Source: Luscinia megarhynchos | Taxonomy: Eukaryota; Chordata; Aves; Passeriformes; Turdidae | DNA length: 64,000 nt | Assembly: GCA_034336665.1 (NCBI GenBank) | Contig: CM067569.1 | Coordinates: 4,457,820 to 4,521,819, forward strand | Direction of reading: 5' to 3' | In this document: piece by piece, positions 29,961-60,900 of the stretch | How the letters are laid out: each line of letters opens with the position of its first letter | Numbering within the stretch: position 1 is the first letter of the stretch | Program-made: the position numbers and the translations under genes | The notes under the pieces: model-generated | Database searches by the model: none | What the model saw: the letters and a program-made list of their open reading frames with translations, nothing else | Told to the model about the DNA's origin: nothing

Positions 29961-32900
29961 TGCGTAGAATTTTGTACTTTCTTAAATACAGCTGAAGAAT
30001 TAAATACAACTGAGCCATGCCCTGAGGTGGGACTGTTGCAGAGTTGGCTGGAACACAGAAGAGCACCAGAGCTGCTGGGTCAGGAGTCAAGACACCAGCT
30101 GGCACCCTCCATTTAATTTCATTTGCTTCATTTGCAGTGGTCACTATCCTGACATTGCAGAAAAAAATTCAAAGAGCCAGTAGCAAAATGGTGCTCTGGT
30201 ACTGACCTGGGTTTTTTTGCACAAAAAGACCTTTCTTCCCACCAGGTGGGATGGCTGATAGAGAGGAGGATTTTCTTGACTCTTGGCTCATTTAACCAGA
30301 GTGGGAACCTGATGAGAATGTGTGGAAGCAGTTTCAGTTTGTATCCATGCTTGCTTTAAAAGTCAACTATGCAAGGCTTGTCCTTTGGATGGGAGAAAGG
30401 ATTCAAGCTGTTCACACTTTTTTACTAATAGTTATAATCAGTCATTAACTTCTCCAAATTCAATTGATACCATAGCTTCTATTGTAGCATCAGTGATGCT
30501 TCTCCCCTACTACAGGGCATGGCAAGGGCCAGGAAGCAGGTACCAATCACTCATCCCAAGCTGAAATAGCCTCCATGCTTCCCTGCTCCCGGTCCACTCT
30601 CCCCATCTGTTCACTTCCCTTGCACCTCTACCCTAAGCACTGTTTGCACAAGTGACACCAAAGCAAATTGTAAGGCAGGAATGGTTTCATTGCATCAGAA
30701 AATCAAGATTTATGATTAAGCTGTGTTTGCTTGGGATGGGGAAGATAAAATGATTTAATCTGATACTGGACACAGCCTTGCTGCCTGGCTGTGGGAACAC
30801 CAGTTCCCTCCTGATAAACCCTCCTACCATCCCTCTGCTGCCCTTGGTTCCATTTCTCACTGGCCATTAAGTTACAAATGTGTTCCTTAAGTACAGTGGT
30901 GCATCTGGCAAGGAGAGGAAACAGGGTCAAACTGACTTTCCCTGCAGAGGGCTTGCTGGCACTGCTCTGTCCCTGTCATCTCCAGCTGTTTGTCTCAGCC
31001 CTACAGCCCTTCCACTGACCCTCCAGAGATTCCCTCTGCATCCCTGCAGCTTTCCTTCAGTTCTCCTGCTGTTCTTGTTGTACAGCTGTGCCTGTGTTCA
31101 CCATGGATGTCTGAGAGCCCCTGCACAGCTGGAACAGATTCAATTAAAGATCTTGATTGCAAGGTACCAACAGAGAAGCCACCTCTGCAGACAAACACAC
31201 AGACACTGAGGGGGTCTGTGGGGGTCTCCTCTCTTCATTCCTCTTGTACCCTCTCTCTCTTGGCTTGCTGTTCCTTTCCCAGCCCCCTCCCCTCTGCTCC
31301 CCTCCTGTGTCCCTCATCCCCAAGAGGATTCACATTCAGATCCACACCAGCAGCTCCCAGGAGGAGTGTTTGTCAAACAACTGGTGCCTGGTGAGTTACG
31401 GGTGAGAGCATCCAGCTAAGCAGGTGGGACTGATCTCCGTGAGAGCCGAGCTGTATAAGGAAATACATTTATTGTTCTTATGATACTAAGGATCTATGAC
31501 ATTCCAGAGCAGTAACCATATTCCAGCCAGGAGCAGAGTTGAAAAACTGGGAGAAAAAAGGCTCAGCACAAATTCAGGCTGAATTCAGTAAAGAATTTCA
31601 TTTGATCAAAATAATAAAGTATAAAAAAATTATATTCTGAACCTGTCATAACAAGATGTTTCAAATAAAGTAATAGAAAATTGATCCAATCTATTATTTA
31701 AAGCTTGAAGGACCTGAGAGCCTGAGACACAGCTCCTTTGAGTCAGTGAAAGATTGCAGCTGAACCATTTATTCAGCAACTAGCTCTGCTGTTTTTTAAT
31801 TGCTCTCCCATTTTTGGAAGAGATGTTGAACTGTTGAGGAAGTGAGAGGACTTAGGATTATTTGGGAAAAGGGCTAGGGAGATGAAAGGACACTTGTGCC
31901 TTATCTCATTTTGTGCTCCTGTTGGTTGCATCTCATCTGCTTCCAACACTCCTCCCTCTCCCAGACTTCCACTGGCTCCAACCAACCCCAACTAATGAAA
32001 AACAACCTCTTTGAATGCAACAAGATTTGTTTATCAAATAGAAGTATGAGAGAACAGAAATCTTTCACCTTACAGCAAGGGGACATCTTGCAAAACAGGA
32101 ACTCTTTGATCTCTGTTTGCTTTCTGGTAGCAAATTCCCCAATATTTTACACACCATATCAGAGACCAAGATATTCCTTTGTATGAACATAAAGTCACCA
32201 CTCCTTAAATCAACACTCTCAGGCCTGCAGATATGTAGCTAGTTAAAGGGTCAATAGCAATGGAAATATAAATGAAAAATATAATTTTTGAGAATATCCT
32301 AGTCATTAGGATGTCTTAGTACCCAAGATCTACATAAACAGCTACTGCAACAGACAATAATGAGACCCAGAGTAGGGACTAGGACTGAGTTTTCCACACT
32401 TTCAAACAACATTTAAAATTGCAGAAAGCTGCTCCTTACCCTGCAATTCTCTGTGCCTGGCACCACAGAGGTAGAAGCAGAGACCTCTCCCACCCTGGCC
32501 AGCTGGTAATCAAGTGTTTAGATTGTTTTCTGGGATCAGATTGATGGATTTGAACTGGGCCATTTCTTTGCTGAACAAAATCACTCTCAAGCCATTTTAA
32601 GATGGGAGCCACCCATGCTCAGAGAGAAAACAGATTCTTTCCTGTCTAAAGTACCCTCATCTGGTATCTGCCACCATTTCAGACCTTCTTGACAAAGGTT
32701 GCTAAATGCCTGAGTCCCAATAATGAAATTTTAATACCTCCAAGGTTTGTGACAACTGATGCCAGTAAGAGGTAAGGGAAGGGCAGTTCAGCTTCCATCC
32801 ATCCCAGATCTCCCTTGGATCTTGCCTTCTGTTTGTTGAACAAATTTGATCTCTTACCCAACAAACAGTAGAGGCTGAAAAATGCACTGCTGTGATTTGC

Positions 32901-35900
32901 AGGAGGAGGGTGGGTCTGAAAGATTTTATTGTTTGCTAAACCAAGAAAGGAAAACAATTAGTGGAATGATCCATTAAACCACAATCCCATGAAATTTCCC
33001 TGAAGAGTAAAAACGTTGTCATAAACTTAAGGATAACCAGAAGCACTTTACAGCTATCACAGCTCAAAAATTTGCATTTACTTGCAATTAAGGACTCCAG
33101 ACCCAAAATTAGTCTTAATGCTTACAACCTGTCATGAGTTCCTTCACCCCCCAAAATGCTAAAACATTTTGTTTTGTCATTAAATAAAGTTTTACACTGC
33201 TGTCAAACAAATATTGACAGTCTTCCCACATAGTTTCTTACCCAGTGCATAAAGAAACAGTGCTATGTATTATGAGCACATACCTCTGCCTATACAGTTT
33301 GGCCAACTTCCTAAATAATTCATCCCACCTGGTTTTGAATTTAGGACAATGGTTCCATTAATTCAGCTGGGCTGATCACTGCTGCTTATAAACTTTTCAG
33401 TTCTGCCTCCTTTTCTCAATGTGACTTTGTGTAATTGCATCAAATACTTCTGCCACCCTAACAAAAGAAATAAGACCACAGCCAGACTAAAAAATGTCAA
33501 AGCCAAGGGCATTTGTATTAAAAAGGAGAGAGACTGTATCCATAAAATCATTTAAAAGACAAAAAGGAAAGCACAAAAATGTCCTTCATGATGGGAACAG
33601 CTGTTTGACCAGAACAGACACAAGACTGAGCTCTGCAGTCGTATTTGAAGGCAAAACTGAGTCCCAACACCAAATGCCAGAAATTCAGGCATTTGAGGCA
33701 CTCTCCCACTCAGAAAAACCCAAGTGCTCACAAGGCCATGACTGACCAGCCACAGCTGAGTGCAGCTCCCTGCCGAGGGACCAGCCTGGCACTGGAGCTC
33801 CCAGTGGAGACAGCCCCAGCTCCCCACTCCTGCCCTGGCCTTCCACAGGAGGTTTGGGATCACATCCAGGCTCTTTCTCTGCCATTTCCCATTCCTTGTT
33901 CTTCAGAGACACTGCCCAGTGTCTGGAAATCATTTTCTGTGGCCATTAAATAAAACAATTCTATTTCTTTGCTGGGGCAGACTCTCCTGGAAGCACAATT
34001 TCCCTGCTGTGGCCGAGGTTTGGCAGGGATCTGATACAGAAACAGAAAATGCCCTAAAGCAGATCCCAAACAGATTGCAAGGCTGCAAGGATTGCAATCT
34101 CCACTTTATAAAATACATTTGGGCAGCTCATCACAATAATGAAGTGTCAGGCAAAACTTGGAGGCAAAAATCCTCTCAGAAAACCACGTTTCTTGTCAAC
34201 ACCCAGCCCTGCCACCTTCCTCACTGCACCAGCCATCTGTTCAGCATCCTGCTGAACTATTTCACTTTCAATGACACCTGGAACAGCAGGGCACCTTTTC
34301 CACCTTCCCTATTCAAGATCTCCCACAGAATGGCTCGAACAACAGAACAAGGAAAAATTCCTGTGATAATACACACAAAGCAGTCTCACTCCTGTAAGCT
34401 CAGTGCTGTCTGTCTGTCTTCTTGGCTTTCTAAGCAGTGCCCACTTCCACAGGAGAACCTAAATATACTTCTCTTGGGCATGGGCTCACCACAGAAATCC
34501 TGTATTAACCCTTCCTGTTGCCCAGGAGAAATGCAAAGAAAATAGACTTAAGGAAATGAATTTCCAGAGATCAGATTTTAATGTGAGCATCCCGAAATCC
34601 AGAAGTTAACCTCTTATGAGAGACTGCATTTTTGTTCAAAATATTAATAATTTTGTTAAATGCAAATGTTTGTTAGGTTGCTGTAATTTTTCTCCTGTAA
34701 TGAGTGCAACCTTCAGGTTTTATTAATGACAACATCATTAATGTAATATAAGTTGTGTATGTCATTTTGGATCAAGGCGTTTGCACAGGCAATTATCATA
34801 TTTGAATGTAATGAATAATGGTTGATTCTAAATAGCAGGATTTACAATTACATAAAATAAGTGGCTAATAGCATGTTATAGGCACATCAAAGTAATATTG
34901 AATTTAGGTAAAGATTTCCCTGTGGTAACACCTGGATATGATGACATGGATTGAGGTAGATGAAATAATAAACCCTTTCAATTTTAGGAATAAAGCTTCT
35001 ATCACTTCTGTTTAAGCAAGTCTGAAGCACTCCAGTGATGAAGATAAGAAAATACATGATATCTTATTCAATCTTCAGGCTGCAATCTCAAGCCCTCCCA
35101 GACTGAAACCAGAGCTAAAAAATAAATATAATCCTATATAACATCACTCCATGCTAGTTACAGATAAATGAACTGCTGTGTCTTCTGAGTCTCTAGAAGT
35201 GCAGCTTTACTCTCTCCACATGGCTGCAAGTGATGCCCTGTCAGGCTGGGCACCTCAAAAAGGATCTGGACCAATGAAAAAGATGTGTCCAGTAATGAGG
35301 ACAAGGATAGAAAATGTGACCTGAGATAGAAAGAGAATAAAACAATCATTGAGGACAATTGTCCTCTGTCTTCAGAGGTGTTGAGACAAGAGTGGAGCTG
35401 CAGTGTCCAGTATTTGGGTAGCAAAACAAATGACACCTCTGTGGGCAGAGACAGTGTTGAGCAGAGACCTTTGGCTTTTCACTGCAAAGAAAGAAAAATA
35501 CTGGTCTGTTCTTCAGGCAATAAAGCAAGCTGAGCAGAGGAAGCCCTTTGCAGGAGTGAAAAGGTTTGCAATGTCCCTCACTGCACAGGCTGGAACTGAT
35601 CCCAGGGGAGCTTTTCCTTTTGCACAGTCCTACCTTCTCTGTGGAAGTGCTTTTTCATTAAACAAAAAAAACCCTTTAGCTGAGGAAAAATAGAAGCAAA
35701 ACAAAACCAAGATGAGTGGCATAGCTTCAGTATGTCATTATCCTTTACCTAGCTGGTTATGTAAAAGTAACACTTCCATGGTTGTAAACCCTTCTCTGTT
35801 ACCTCAATAAAATATTAATCTCCCACTAACCACATTGGTGAAATGAAGCATTCTTTTGCCAATTCCTCTTCAAAAGAAATGCTTCCTTTCAGGATCCCGA

Positions 35901-36439
35901 TCTCCAAATCAAATGTTGACTGAGATGTGAGGAAATGTCCATTTATTCTTCTGTTAATAGAGTTGGGTTTTATTATGGGTTTGGTTTTTTTTACCAGAGT
36001 GGCAGCTAGAGCTCTTTTCTATTTGCCTGTTTCTGGTTGATTTGCAGGTTGGTGGGTTGATTTCTTTTTCCTACAAGTGCAAAGAATTTAAAACAGTCAC
36101 AGCATGCTGAAACATTCTAGTTTTCCAAATCAGACAGTCGACTCTCCTTCCTTGCCAGACACATGAACTTACCAGAGACGAGATGCAGACAAAATCTCTT
36201 TTTCCTTGTCAGAACTGCCCAGTTCCTTGGAAGATTGGAATAAACTTTTATGAGAGCAACTTTCAGCACTTCTTTCTGAGCAGACACTAAGTTCAGACTT
36301 ACACAGACATCTGCTTTTCCCCCTGCATCCCCTCCTCCTGCAGGAGGTCACACACAGTGCCCCAAATCAGTGACACATCCAGACACAGCTTCCCACAGAG
36401 GTTGGGGATGAGTTTTTAGCTTCAATTCGCCCTCTCGTG

Positions 36440-36630
36440 GACTTACCTGTCCACAGGCTCTTATGAACAGCTTGTCCAGAGCAGCTGTGGCTGCCCCTGG
36501 ATCCCTGGCAGTGCCCAAGGCCAGGCTGGATGGGTTTGGAGCACCTGGGACAGTGGAAGGTGTCCCTGCCTGTGGGACTAGATGGTCTTTAAAAGGTGTC
36601 TTCCAACCCAAGTCACTCTGATTCTATGAA
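36440..36630 (+). mobile_element. CR1 LINE 3' end
   Basis: CAAGGCCAGGCTGGATGGGT, GACAGTGGAAGGTGTCCCTG and the terminal GATTCTATGA are CR1 3' sequence of the songbird type. Confidence 0.7.
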
Positions 36631-39600
36631 AAAAACCTATTTGTCCTGGAGGACTGCAGCTGTGGGGTCAGACCTGAGGGCTGCTGCTTCTCTCTCAGCT
36701 TCCAGGGACTGTGGGAAAGGGATTGTCCAGGCAGACACAGCAAATCCTGTAGTCACTACATGGACACAGCCTAAATCACAGCTTTCTCAATCAATAGCAC
36801 CTCACAAATGTATTTTCCTCTCTGGAGGGGTGATCTGCACCATTAAGGAAGATTACACTGCACTGCTGTTACCACAGTCCATCTCCCTTAAATATCCACA
36901 TGTCAAACTTTCTGAAAATCACTGTGGTCTCTGCATAAACACTGAACAGAAAAGGAATGACCAGAAAAAATATTTAATTTTCTTCTCCAGCATGTTATGC
37001 AGTATTTCCAAGCTTCTAAAGTGAATTCTTTACCACATTAAGTAAATTTGACTCGTATGCTTACCTCTGACTCATTTTCCTTCTAATCAGTTGCTAATTA
37101 TTACCCACTTCCTCAGAAAGTTTATGGGGACAGATGCTGCAGTACCATGACTACTAAACAAAACCCTGAAAATTGGAGGAAAACTTCCCAGCAGATGTAG
37201 ATAGTTTAAATTGGGAAGCTGCTCTGTAGTTTCTTTCTCTGCTTTCTCTGCCCAGTTAGTCAATTTACATATGCACTGGTTTTAGCAGAGATTTTGTGCA
37301 ATAAACAATCCTTAACTGATCAAGTTATTCCATATTTACAGAGGAATGGCACAAAGAGGCTGAACTGGCTGAAATCCTGGGGTCAGAATGTCCAGCTCTG
37401 ACTTCCCTGCCAGCATCTTGCACAAGAGATGGGGTTTGGGGATTGAGGACCTGAAAAGTCACACAGTGACCTCCCATCACACAGAACTGAATTCTCACTG
37501 CACTCATCATTCTCTGCTCTGGATTGGTGACTTCTACCTTCATCACTTCTATTTCTCCTGGGTATTTGCAGCTGCAGTTTTAAATCAGTTTAATATATAA
37601 TCAGTACAGTTAGTTCTGTAATACTTTTCTGATATACAATAACAACCCGTATATAAATCTAATCATGCCTTACTTAAAGATGCAGTTTTAAAAATATCCT
37701 CAGCTACTTTAACATGAATATAAAATTGTCTGAGGTAAGAAGGGGGAAAGGAAAAGAAAAAAGAAGACCTCTGGCAATAAAATGACAGGATTTTAGTTCT
37801 TGGCATCTAAGCCACAGAAACCAGACAATTGTTAGTCATGACCATGTTTTATAGCTCAAGACCTTTCCCTCATGGAATAAATGAACCTGCATTTCAAAAC
37901 TACCTCCAAGTGTAGCACACGTAGACATCTACTCAGCATCACACACAGCACTCCAGTTTCCATTTCAGATGTTCCAAGATACTGAAAATCAAGCCAGGAT
38001 GTCCAATTTCCCTGATATAGCATCCAACACTTCATAAAATTTCCAGGAAACTGATATTTATGCAAACTGTGCCAATGCTATTCTGTACAAAGAATTTTCA
38101 ATTGCAGTTTGGAAAGAACTGTCTGCTGAAGCAACAAAGAATAGAATAGATCTATAACCTCATAATATATAAAAAATACATGGTAATTAACTCTATTAAA
38201 GAAAAAACTCTGCTTCCACATCTCTGCTTATCAGTAATCTTACTTCAGATACTTAAAAACCATTTAGAGAATACTTTGATTTTAAGAAACCATTTGAATA
38301 GCTGCATGGATGGATACCACAAAAGTAAATTCTAAACATTTTCCATATGATATTCATGTGGTTACCAATATTCACTGCACAGAAATTAATTACAAATTAA
38401 GAAAAGGTAAATCAGAAAACCAATTTCAAAGTGAATGGCTGCAATATGAGACCATCTCAAATCCTACTGGATGGAGCTCAGGGCTAGAATTCTGGTCAAA
38501 TATTTCACTAATCCCAGTGACCCAGAAAAACCATTTACAGAATTTCACTTGCTTCTTTCCTAATACCCACACAAAGAAAATTAATGAGTTTGCATATTAA
38601 GAGACCACAACAACAAGCAATAGGAGCAAAGAGAATCAATCAGCTCTGCAAATTATGCAAGCTCTTGTTTTGAAATAAAAAAGCAGATGAAAAATAACTT
38701 CTGCTCTAAACACAATTTCCTGGCTCTGAGGCTTTAGTTTAATTTTTGCTAGTTGGGTTAGGTGGAATGCTAGAGAAGGCAGGTGGTTTTTAAAATTATT
38801 TTTGTATGTAGGACAATGTGCTGCACAGGGCACAAATGGACTGCAAAACACACCTCTCCAACAGGAAGCTGCAAGATCATTCTTTGCATCTTTGGGCCCA
38901 GAAAGTCCTGCAGAGTGTCAGTGCTTGGCACTGCAGTGTTTTGGGAGATTTTTACACATGTGATTTAGCACAGCCATGGCACAAGCTGGTAATGAGGTGT
39001 TCCATCCTGTCAGGAGTCAATGCTGGATTGAAAGGTACACTGCAATTAATTCATGATAATTATTGTGTAAATTTACAGTGACCCAGGTGAGTAAGGGCAG
39101 GCATAGAGGAAACAGGGGCTCCTCAAATCAGGATAAACTGAAACAGAACTGAAATACAGCTGGGAGGAGAAGGAGCACTGTCAGGGATCCAGCTCTAGAG
39201 GATTTATTACTGCATTTGGGTGAAATACAGCCCTTCCTTTAGAAATCATGAACTGCCAGCTACCCAGCTGGAGAGGTTTACTAAAACATTCTTTTTCTAA
39301 GAGCCTGTTCAGGAATGACACTCACCAAAACTTGTCTACAGCCCTTGGATTTATTCTCTGAAATACATGTTTCCACAGAGGAAAGAGAAGGCTGCTTAGC
39401 CTATTGTTTACCCAGTGAGTAATTACCTTGTAATTAAGTGTAGTTGATTGTTCTCCTTCACAGCAAGACAAACCCACTCACCACCTCCAAACTTCAAGGG
39501 CATCAACAAACATATATATAAAGATTAATGCCTGTTAGAGGAATGCCAAATATCCCAGAGTCAAAACCAGGTCCATACACACACCAGCACTCCAGATTTG

Positions 39601-40093
39601 CATTAACCAGGCCTGTTTCAAAGAGCTTAAAGCCAGGTCTAAATGGTTACAGACAGCCTAATATCTGCACCAGAATGGTGTGGGATCTGTGATCCACCAT
39701 GTGGCAATTTCTAGAGTGGGCAAACAGATTCCAGGCATTGTAATTAAAACAGCAAGGAAAATGCATTAACATCTGGAAGACATAGGCAATGTGACAAATT
39801 CAACCCAGCCATGCTGAGGAGAACTGATGCACAAAAGCACAAATTCAAGGCACATACTGTAAATAAGTCGTGTGATTAAATGATGATTAAAAGGAGACCA
39901 CCAGGACATCCTCCCAAGCAGCTGTGCCATTTAAAGAAAACCACTCTACAAGGGGAAGCAAAATGAGTCACTCACAAGAAGTACTGTTGAATTCTTTTAA
40001 TAACACTAGGAAAATATCATAGTATTAAAGTCCTGCACGGGATCCTCGGGAGGTTATTTGGGTTGGGATTCCTTTTGTGTTTATAAACCAAAC

Positions 40094-40099
40094 TTTATT
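40094..40099 (-). terminator. Candidate polyadenylation signal of HTRA1
   Basis: TTTATT on the plus strand reads AATAAA in the sense of HTRA1, about 435 bases past the stop codon. It is the only perfect hexamer I saw in the first 500 bases. The 3' UTR length would be normal for the gene. The cleavage site itself is not identified. Confidence 0.45.
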
Positions 40100-40532
40100 T
40101 CCCAATTGTTTTTTCTTTTAAGCCGACTACTCCTTTACAATGGCATTTCCAGTTCAAACACAGCTAACCTATAAATACCTGAATGCCCCACATCACACAT
40201 TGTGTGCGTGGGTTTTGTTTTGTTGAAGTCTGAGCGGAAATCTACTCAACACAGGGCAGCAAACATTGATCCGTTAAGCGGGGGATGTAAAAGCCAGTAA
40301 AGAATACATTGCATACATGATACAGAAGGAAAAAAAATTATCATCTGGAGTATGTGAAATTACACTGATTTTGCACCTTAAACCTAGTAGAAGTTATTCT
40401 GTTGGCCAATACTAATCCACTGAACAAGCAGAATGTTGGTCAGAAGTCTAACGTTTCCTGTACCAGCACAGAGAGAATAGAAGCAGTCCATTGCTGTTAA
40501 AAGAAAACATGAAATCCAGCTCATGTTTCTGG

Positions 40533-57113
<16,581 letters not shown>

Positions 57114-57841
57114 TCAAGTGACTGCAGGAGGGTCATTGCAAAACACCTGAATTAAAAAAAGCTCTGAGTGGGTATCTTTCCCTTCCTTAAAAGTCATCTG
57201 CAGCATGACCCTTGGCTCTAGAATTCCTCCCTGCTTCTCTGCACAGAGGTGGAGTGCTTTGTCCTTAGGAAAAATGATCCATCAGACCTCCTGGTCTGGA
57301 GTGCACCCCACTGGGCCATGGGGCAGCGTGGGTTCAGTGCACTGTGGTGCCCAGGACGAGGCACTGGGGGAGCACAGGGTTTATTCCCTGCCTGCACCAC
57401 CCACTCTCCCTTTGTGAAAGGGATTTTGTACTCAGATGCCTCCATTGCTGCTCTCCTTTTCTGGATGGTCTACTTAGCCTGTATGGTCTTCTCAGATTTT
57501 AAACAAACGAGCTCTGTTCCTCTGCCAAAATACGCCTCCTTGCAGGGTTTTGAAGTCTCAGGCTGCTGCATTTGTAAAATGCTGAGGACACCGAGGTCCT
57601 GACCCCAGTACAAGCCCTCAGCAGCTGCTGAGAAAGTTTAACTTGAGTGTACAAGGTTGGGTTTCCTTTCCCACCAGTGTCCCCACACAGCCCGACCCAG
57701 CAGCCTCTGCCTGGCACCTCCACCTGGAAGCACCTTTCACACAATCCACACAACCCCACTCAAGGCATCCTTCCCACCACTGCCCCCTGAGGTCCATCAG
57801 CTCCATGGATCCCACCCTGCCTTGGAGTCACACATATAAAA

Positions 57842-57925
57842 ATGTCCCATAAAAGTTCAGTCTGAGAATCAATTTCTCAGCTGACCACGTTTCCATTTTA
57901 ACTTTTTTTGTGGATGCATAAAATG
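57842..57925 (+). repeat. 84-bp dispersed repeat, copy 2
   Basis: Same-strand copy of 54699-54782, offset by 3143 bases, located in HTRA1 intron 1. Confidence 0.7.
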
Positions 57926-60900
57926 AGCCACCCCCAGGGCTATAAAATAGATATAACACAATGGGACCACAAAGCTCTGCATTCCTGGGCAGTGCTGTAA
58001 CAAAAGCTCATGGGCACTGAGCATTCAACAGGGGCCACTGGGGTTTTCAAAAGCCACTGGATACCCAACTCCCATTGTGGCCAACAGAAAACCTGTCTGC
58101 ACCAAGAGGAGTCTAAATATCCTTGGGAAAAACTCACAATTCTGACAGCTTCTCCTCCTCAAGCAGTTCAGGGGCAAAACATTCCTGTTTAAAACTGGGA
58201 GCAGCTATGCAAATTGGGAACACCCCAAAAAGCTATTCTGTATTCCCTCAGAGGCGAGAAACACCCTTTGTTTTCATTTCAGTTTTATCTGGTGCATCCA
58301 TCTCACACAGGCACCAGCCAAGCCTTTAACTGACTTTCAAAGCAGCACTAACGTGTTGTGCTGCTCCCATCCATCTTTGCCATTTGGCTTCTAAATCCAT
58401 GCAGAGATTAAAGCAATAAGCAGCTTGTGGATGCTCTAAGTGCCTTTGACGGTGTAAGAGGACGATTTATTTGCAGACTCACAGGAGACCAAGGACTATC
58501 CCATAAAACCTTCCCAATACCGAAACCCTGAATGCCCTTTGCTATTGGAAAAGCCAGAGAGGAAAACCATGCAAATTTTTAAGTACACGTTGGAGGCAAT
58601 AACGATTTGGGAACAAGATGCCACTGCTTTTAGCACTAACCAGACACTGGTTTGATTCAGGGGCAAACTGTTCCAGGCGACTTCCCAATGCCAAGCAGCA
58701 TGTCGGGGGGGCATGCTCCACCCAAACACCGTCACTCAAGAACAGGTATTTTTCTTGTTTATACCCTGTGAAACATCTCAAGGGCTTTTACATGCAGCCC
58801 ATCACAGGCAGCAGCCGCAGCAGTAACCACAAAATCCTCTGTGCTGTCTCAGAAATGTTTATCTGCTTTATGAAGCAGCAACATCGATCAGGAAACTTCT
58901 ATCCTCACCTCACTGTTTTCCTCAGGAGTATTCAGTGCTTTCTGATTTACACATGAGCTTTTGCCCTTGGGCTTTCACCCCACAGAGGGATAAGGACTTG
59001 CTGATTGAGAAATACCAATTTACCAAACGATTTATATTCCCTACCAGAAATATTCCATATCAAACAAGTCATGTCATTGCTGTAAAGCTGACAATTATAA
59101 CAGAGGTAGTTTTGGGAAACTGCTACAAGAAGAACTGCAGTTTGGAATTATCCACCTGCATTAAATAGGTGCTTGGACAGATTATCCGATGGGATTAATG
59201 TGGTGCTGGGCTAAAACACCACAGGGCACTGCTGCAGCCATCAATATGCTTTTTGATCACTGCTTATAAAATGATTTCATCTCAGCTGCAATGCTGCAGA
59301 CATCCAAAGGTCACATCCTGCCCTTGGGAAAAAAAAAAAGCTCCACAGATGAGGGAACTACACAGGCAAAGCACAGCTTTTTTTCATGCCTTCAATCTTT
59401 TTTTGCTTTTAGCTATTGAAGAAGAAAAAGGATGCCCAGGCTGTACATGGTGAGACTGCTAATCCTCCACCTCAGGGCTGCCTTCCCTTGGAACTGCAGC
59501 CTACAAAAGCCAGGATTTCAGAAGCAGCAGTGTTTTATCCATAATCCACCCCCTCATGCAGTCCCAAACTAAACTGCAGAGTGAAAAAAAAGTTCAGAAT
59601 TTCCTACTTTGAAAAAGTTAGATAATAAATACTAATTCATGGCATACTGACCCAAAAAGCTCACAGCAGCTGTCCACGCCTGCCTATTGCTTATGTATTA
59701 GGAATTCCTGCATTGTGTAACACAGTTTTGCAACTGCTCTTGAACCATTGCCCATTTAAATGGAAAACATACCTTTTTAAAGCAAATAAATAGTCAACAT
59801 ACTAATCTTGATAAATTAAATTATGAATGTTAACGACAAAATTCCTGTGAACTGGTCTTTATCATCAGCATAATATCTGAAGGCTGTGGTAGAAGTATTG
59901 ATACACTAAAAATTTCTTTTATCACTGAGATAAATAATGGAGAGCAAAAAAAAACCAAGCTAATTGCTCTTTGGGATTACTGAGCTACACATGGGGAGCT
60001 GAGAGCTGCACTGATCTTTCCTACAAGAAACCACCTCTATGTGAAATTTTATCTCAGATTTGAACCCAGGCACAAACTACCATGGGGAAGCCTAAATGGA
60101 AACACCATTTCAGCACGAAAACACCAACATTACAAATTGAATTTGGGCAGATGCTCATTCCTCAACCACCACAGGGCAGCTCCCAGCCATAACCAGCCCC
60201 TGTAGAATGCAGCAGAGAATCTGAGAATTTCACCAGCTATACTTTCCTCTTCTCTCTTACACATCTATTTTCCAGCTGTGCCAATAGCTCAGGGCTTTAG
60301 TAGCAAATAAATGTTTTTGGGTTTGGTTTGGGGGAGACTTTTTTTTTTTTGTGGGGGTGGTGATGTTTTGGTTTGTTCCTGAATCTTTGAGAGTTGGGCT
60401 TGAATAAAGCTCCAGTTCCTAAATACCTCCAGGCTCTGACGTTCAAATCTTCCCAGACTGCTCCTCTTTCTATTTATATGCTGTGATTATTGTGTTTTGT
60501 AACGTTTTTATTGAACTATTGCACAATGCCCTAAATGCCCACGAGCATGGCTAAGAAACCTTTATTAATGACATAATAAACATGATTGTTGTGAATTCAG
60601 TTAATGACCAAAAAAACCCCCAAAATATATTTATATAGGTTAAAGGCTAAATAGGTTATAGCATGAAGAATTCCCAAGGCAACTAATTCTTCAAGGACTT
60701 CAAAGATGTGCTGGCTGCCAGCCCTGAAATGAGAAGGCAAATCTCTGCCAACTGGCATTAAGAGGGCTAATAAATCAGTAAACAGACTGCTAGGAGAGCA
60801 AGACAGAGTACCAAGCCATGAAAAAAAGCACACCCAGCTGTAAACAACTGAAGTAATTTGGTTTCATAAAGAGGAGCCAAAAAGCAAATTAAGATCTGGG

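Larger units (their letters stand above)
27587..40093. other. Intergenic region between gene 1 and HTRA1
   Basis: I see no supportable gene. The region carries an avian LTR fragment (about 29325-29960), CR1 debris (about 28535-28640 and 36440-36630), and AT-rich sequence around 34600-34960. The HTRA1 3' end borders it on the right and the gene 1 promoter on the left. Confidence 0.6.

Noticed and set aside
33760..34545. 261-codon plus-strand open frame in the intergenic region
   Set aside because: No recognisable domain, codon pattern or promoter; it looks like chance in a moderately GC-rich stretch.
27600..40000. Other genes, such as an ARMS2-like gene, near HTRA1
   Set aside because: ARMS2 is primate-specific and lies on the other side of HTRA1; nothing here resembles it or any other gene I know.
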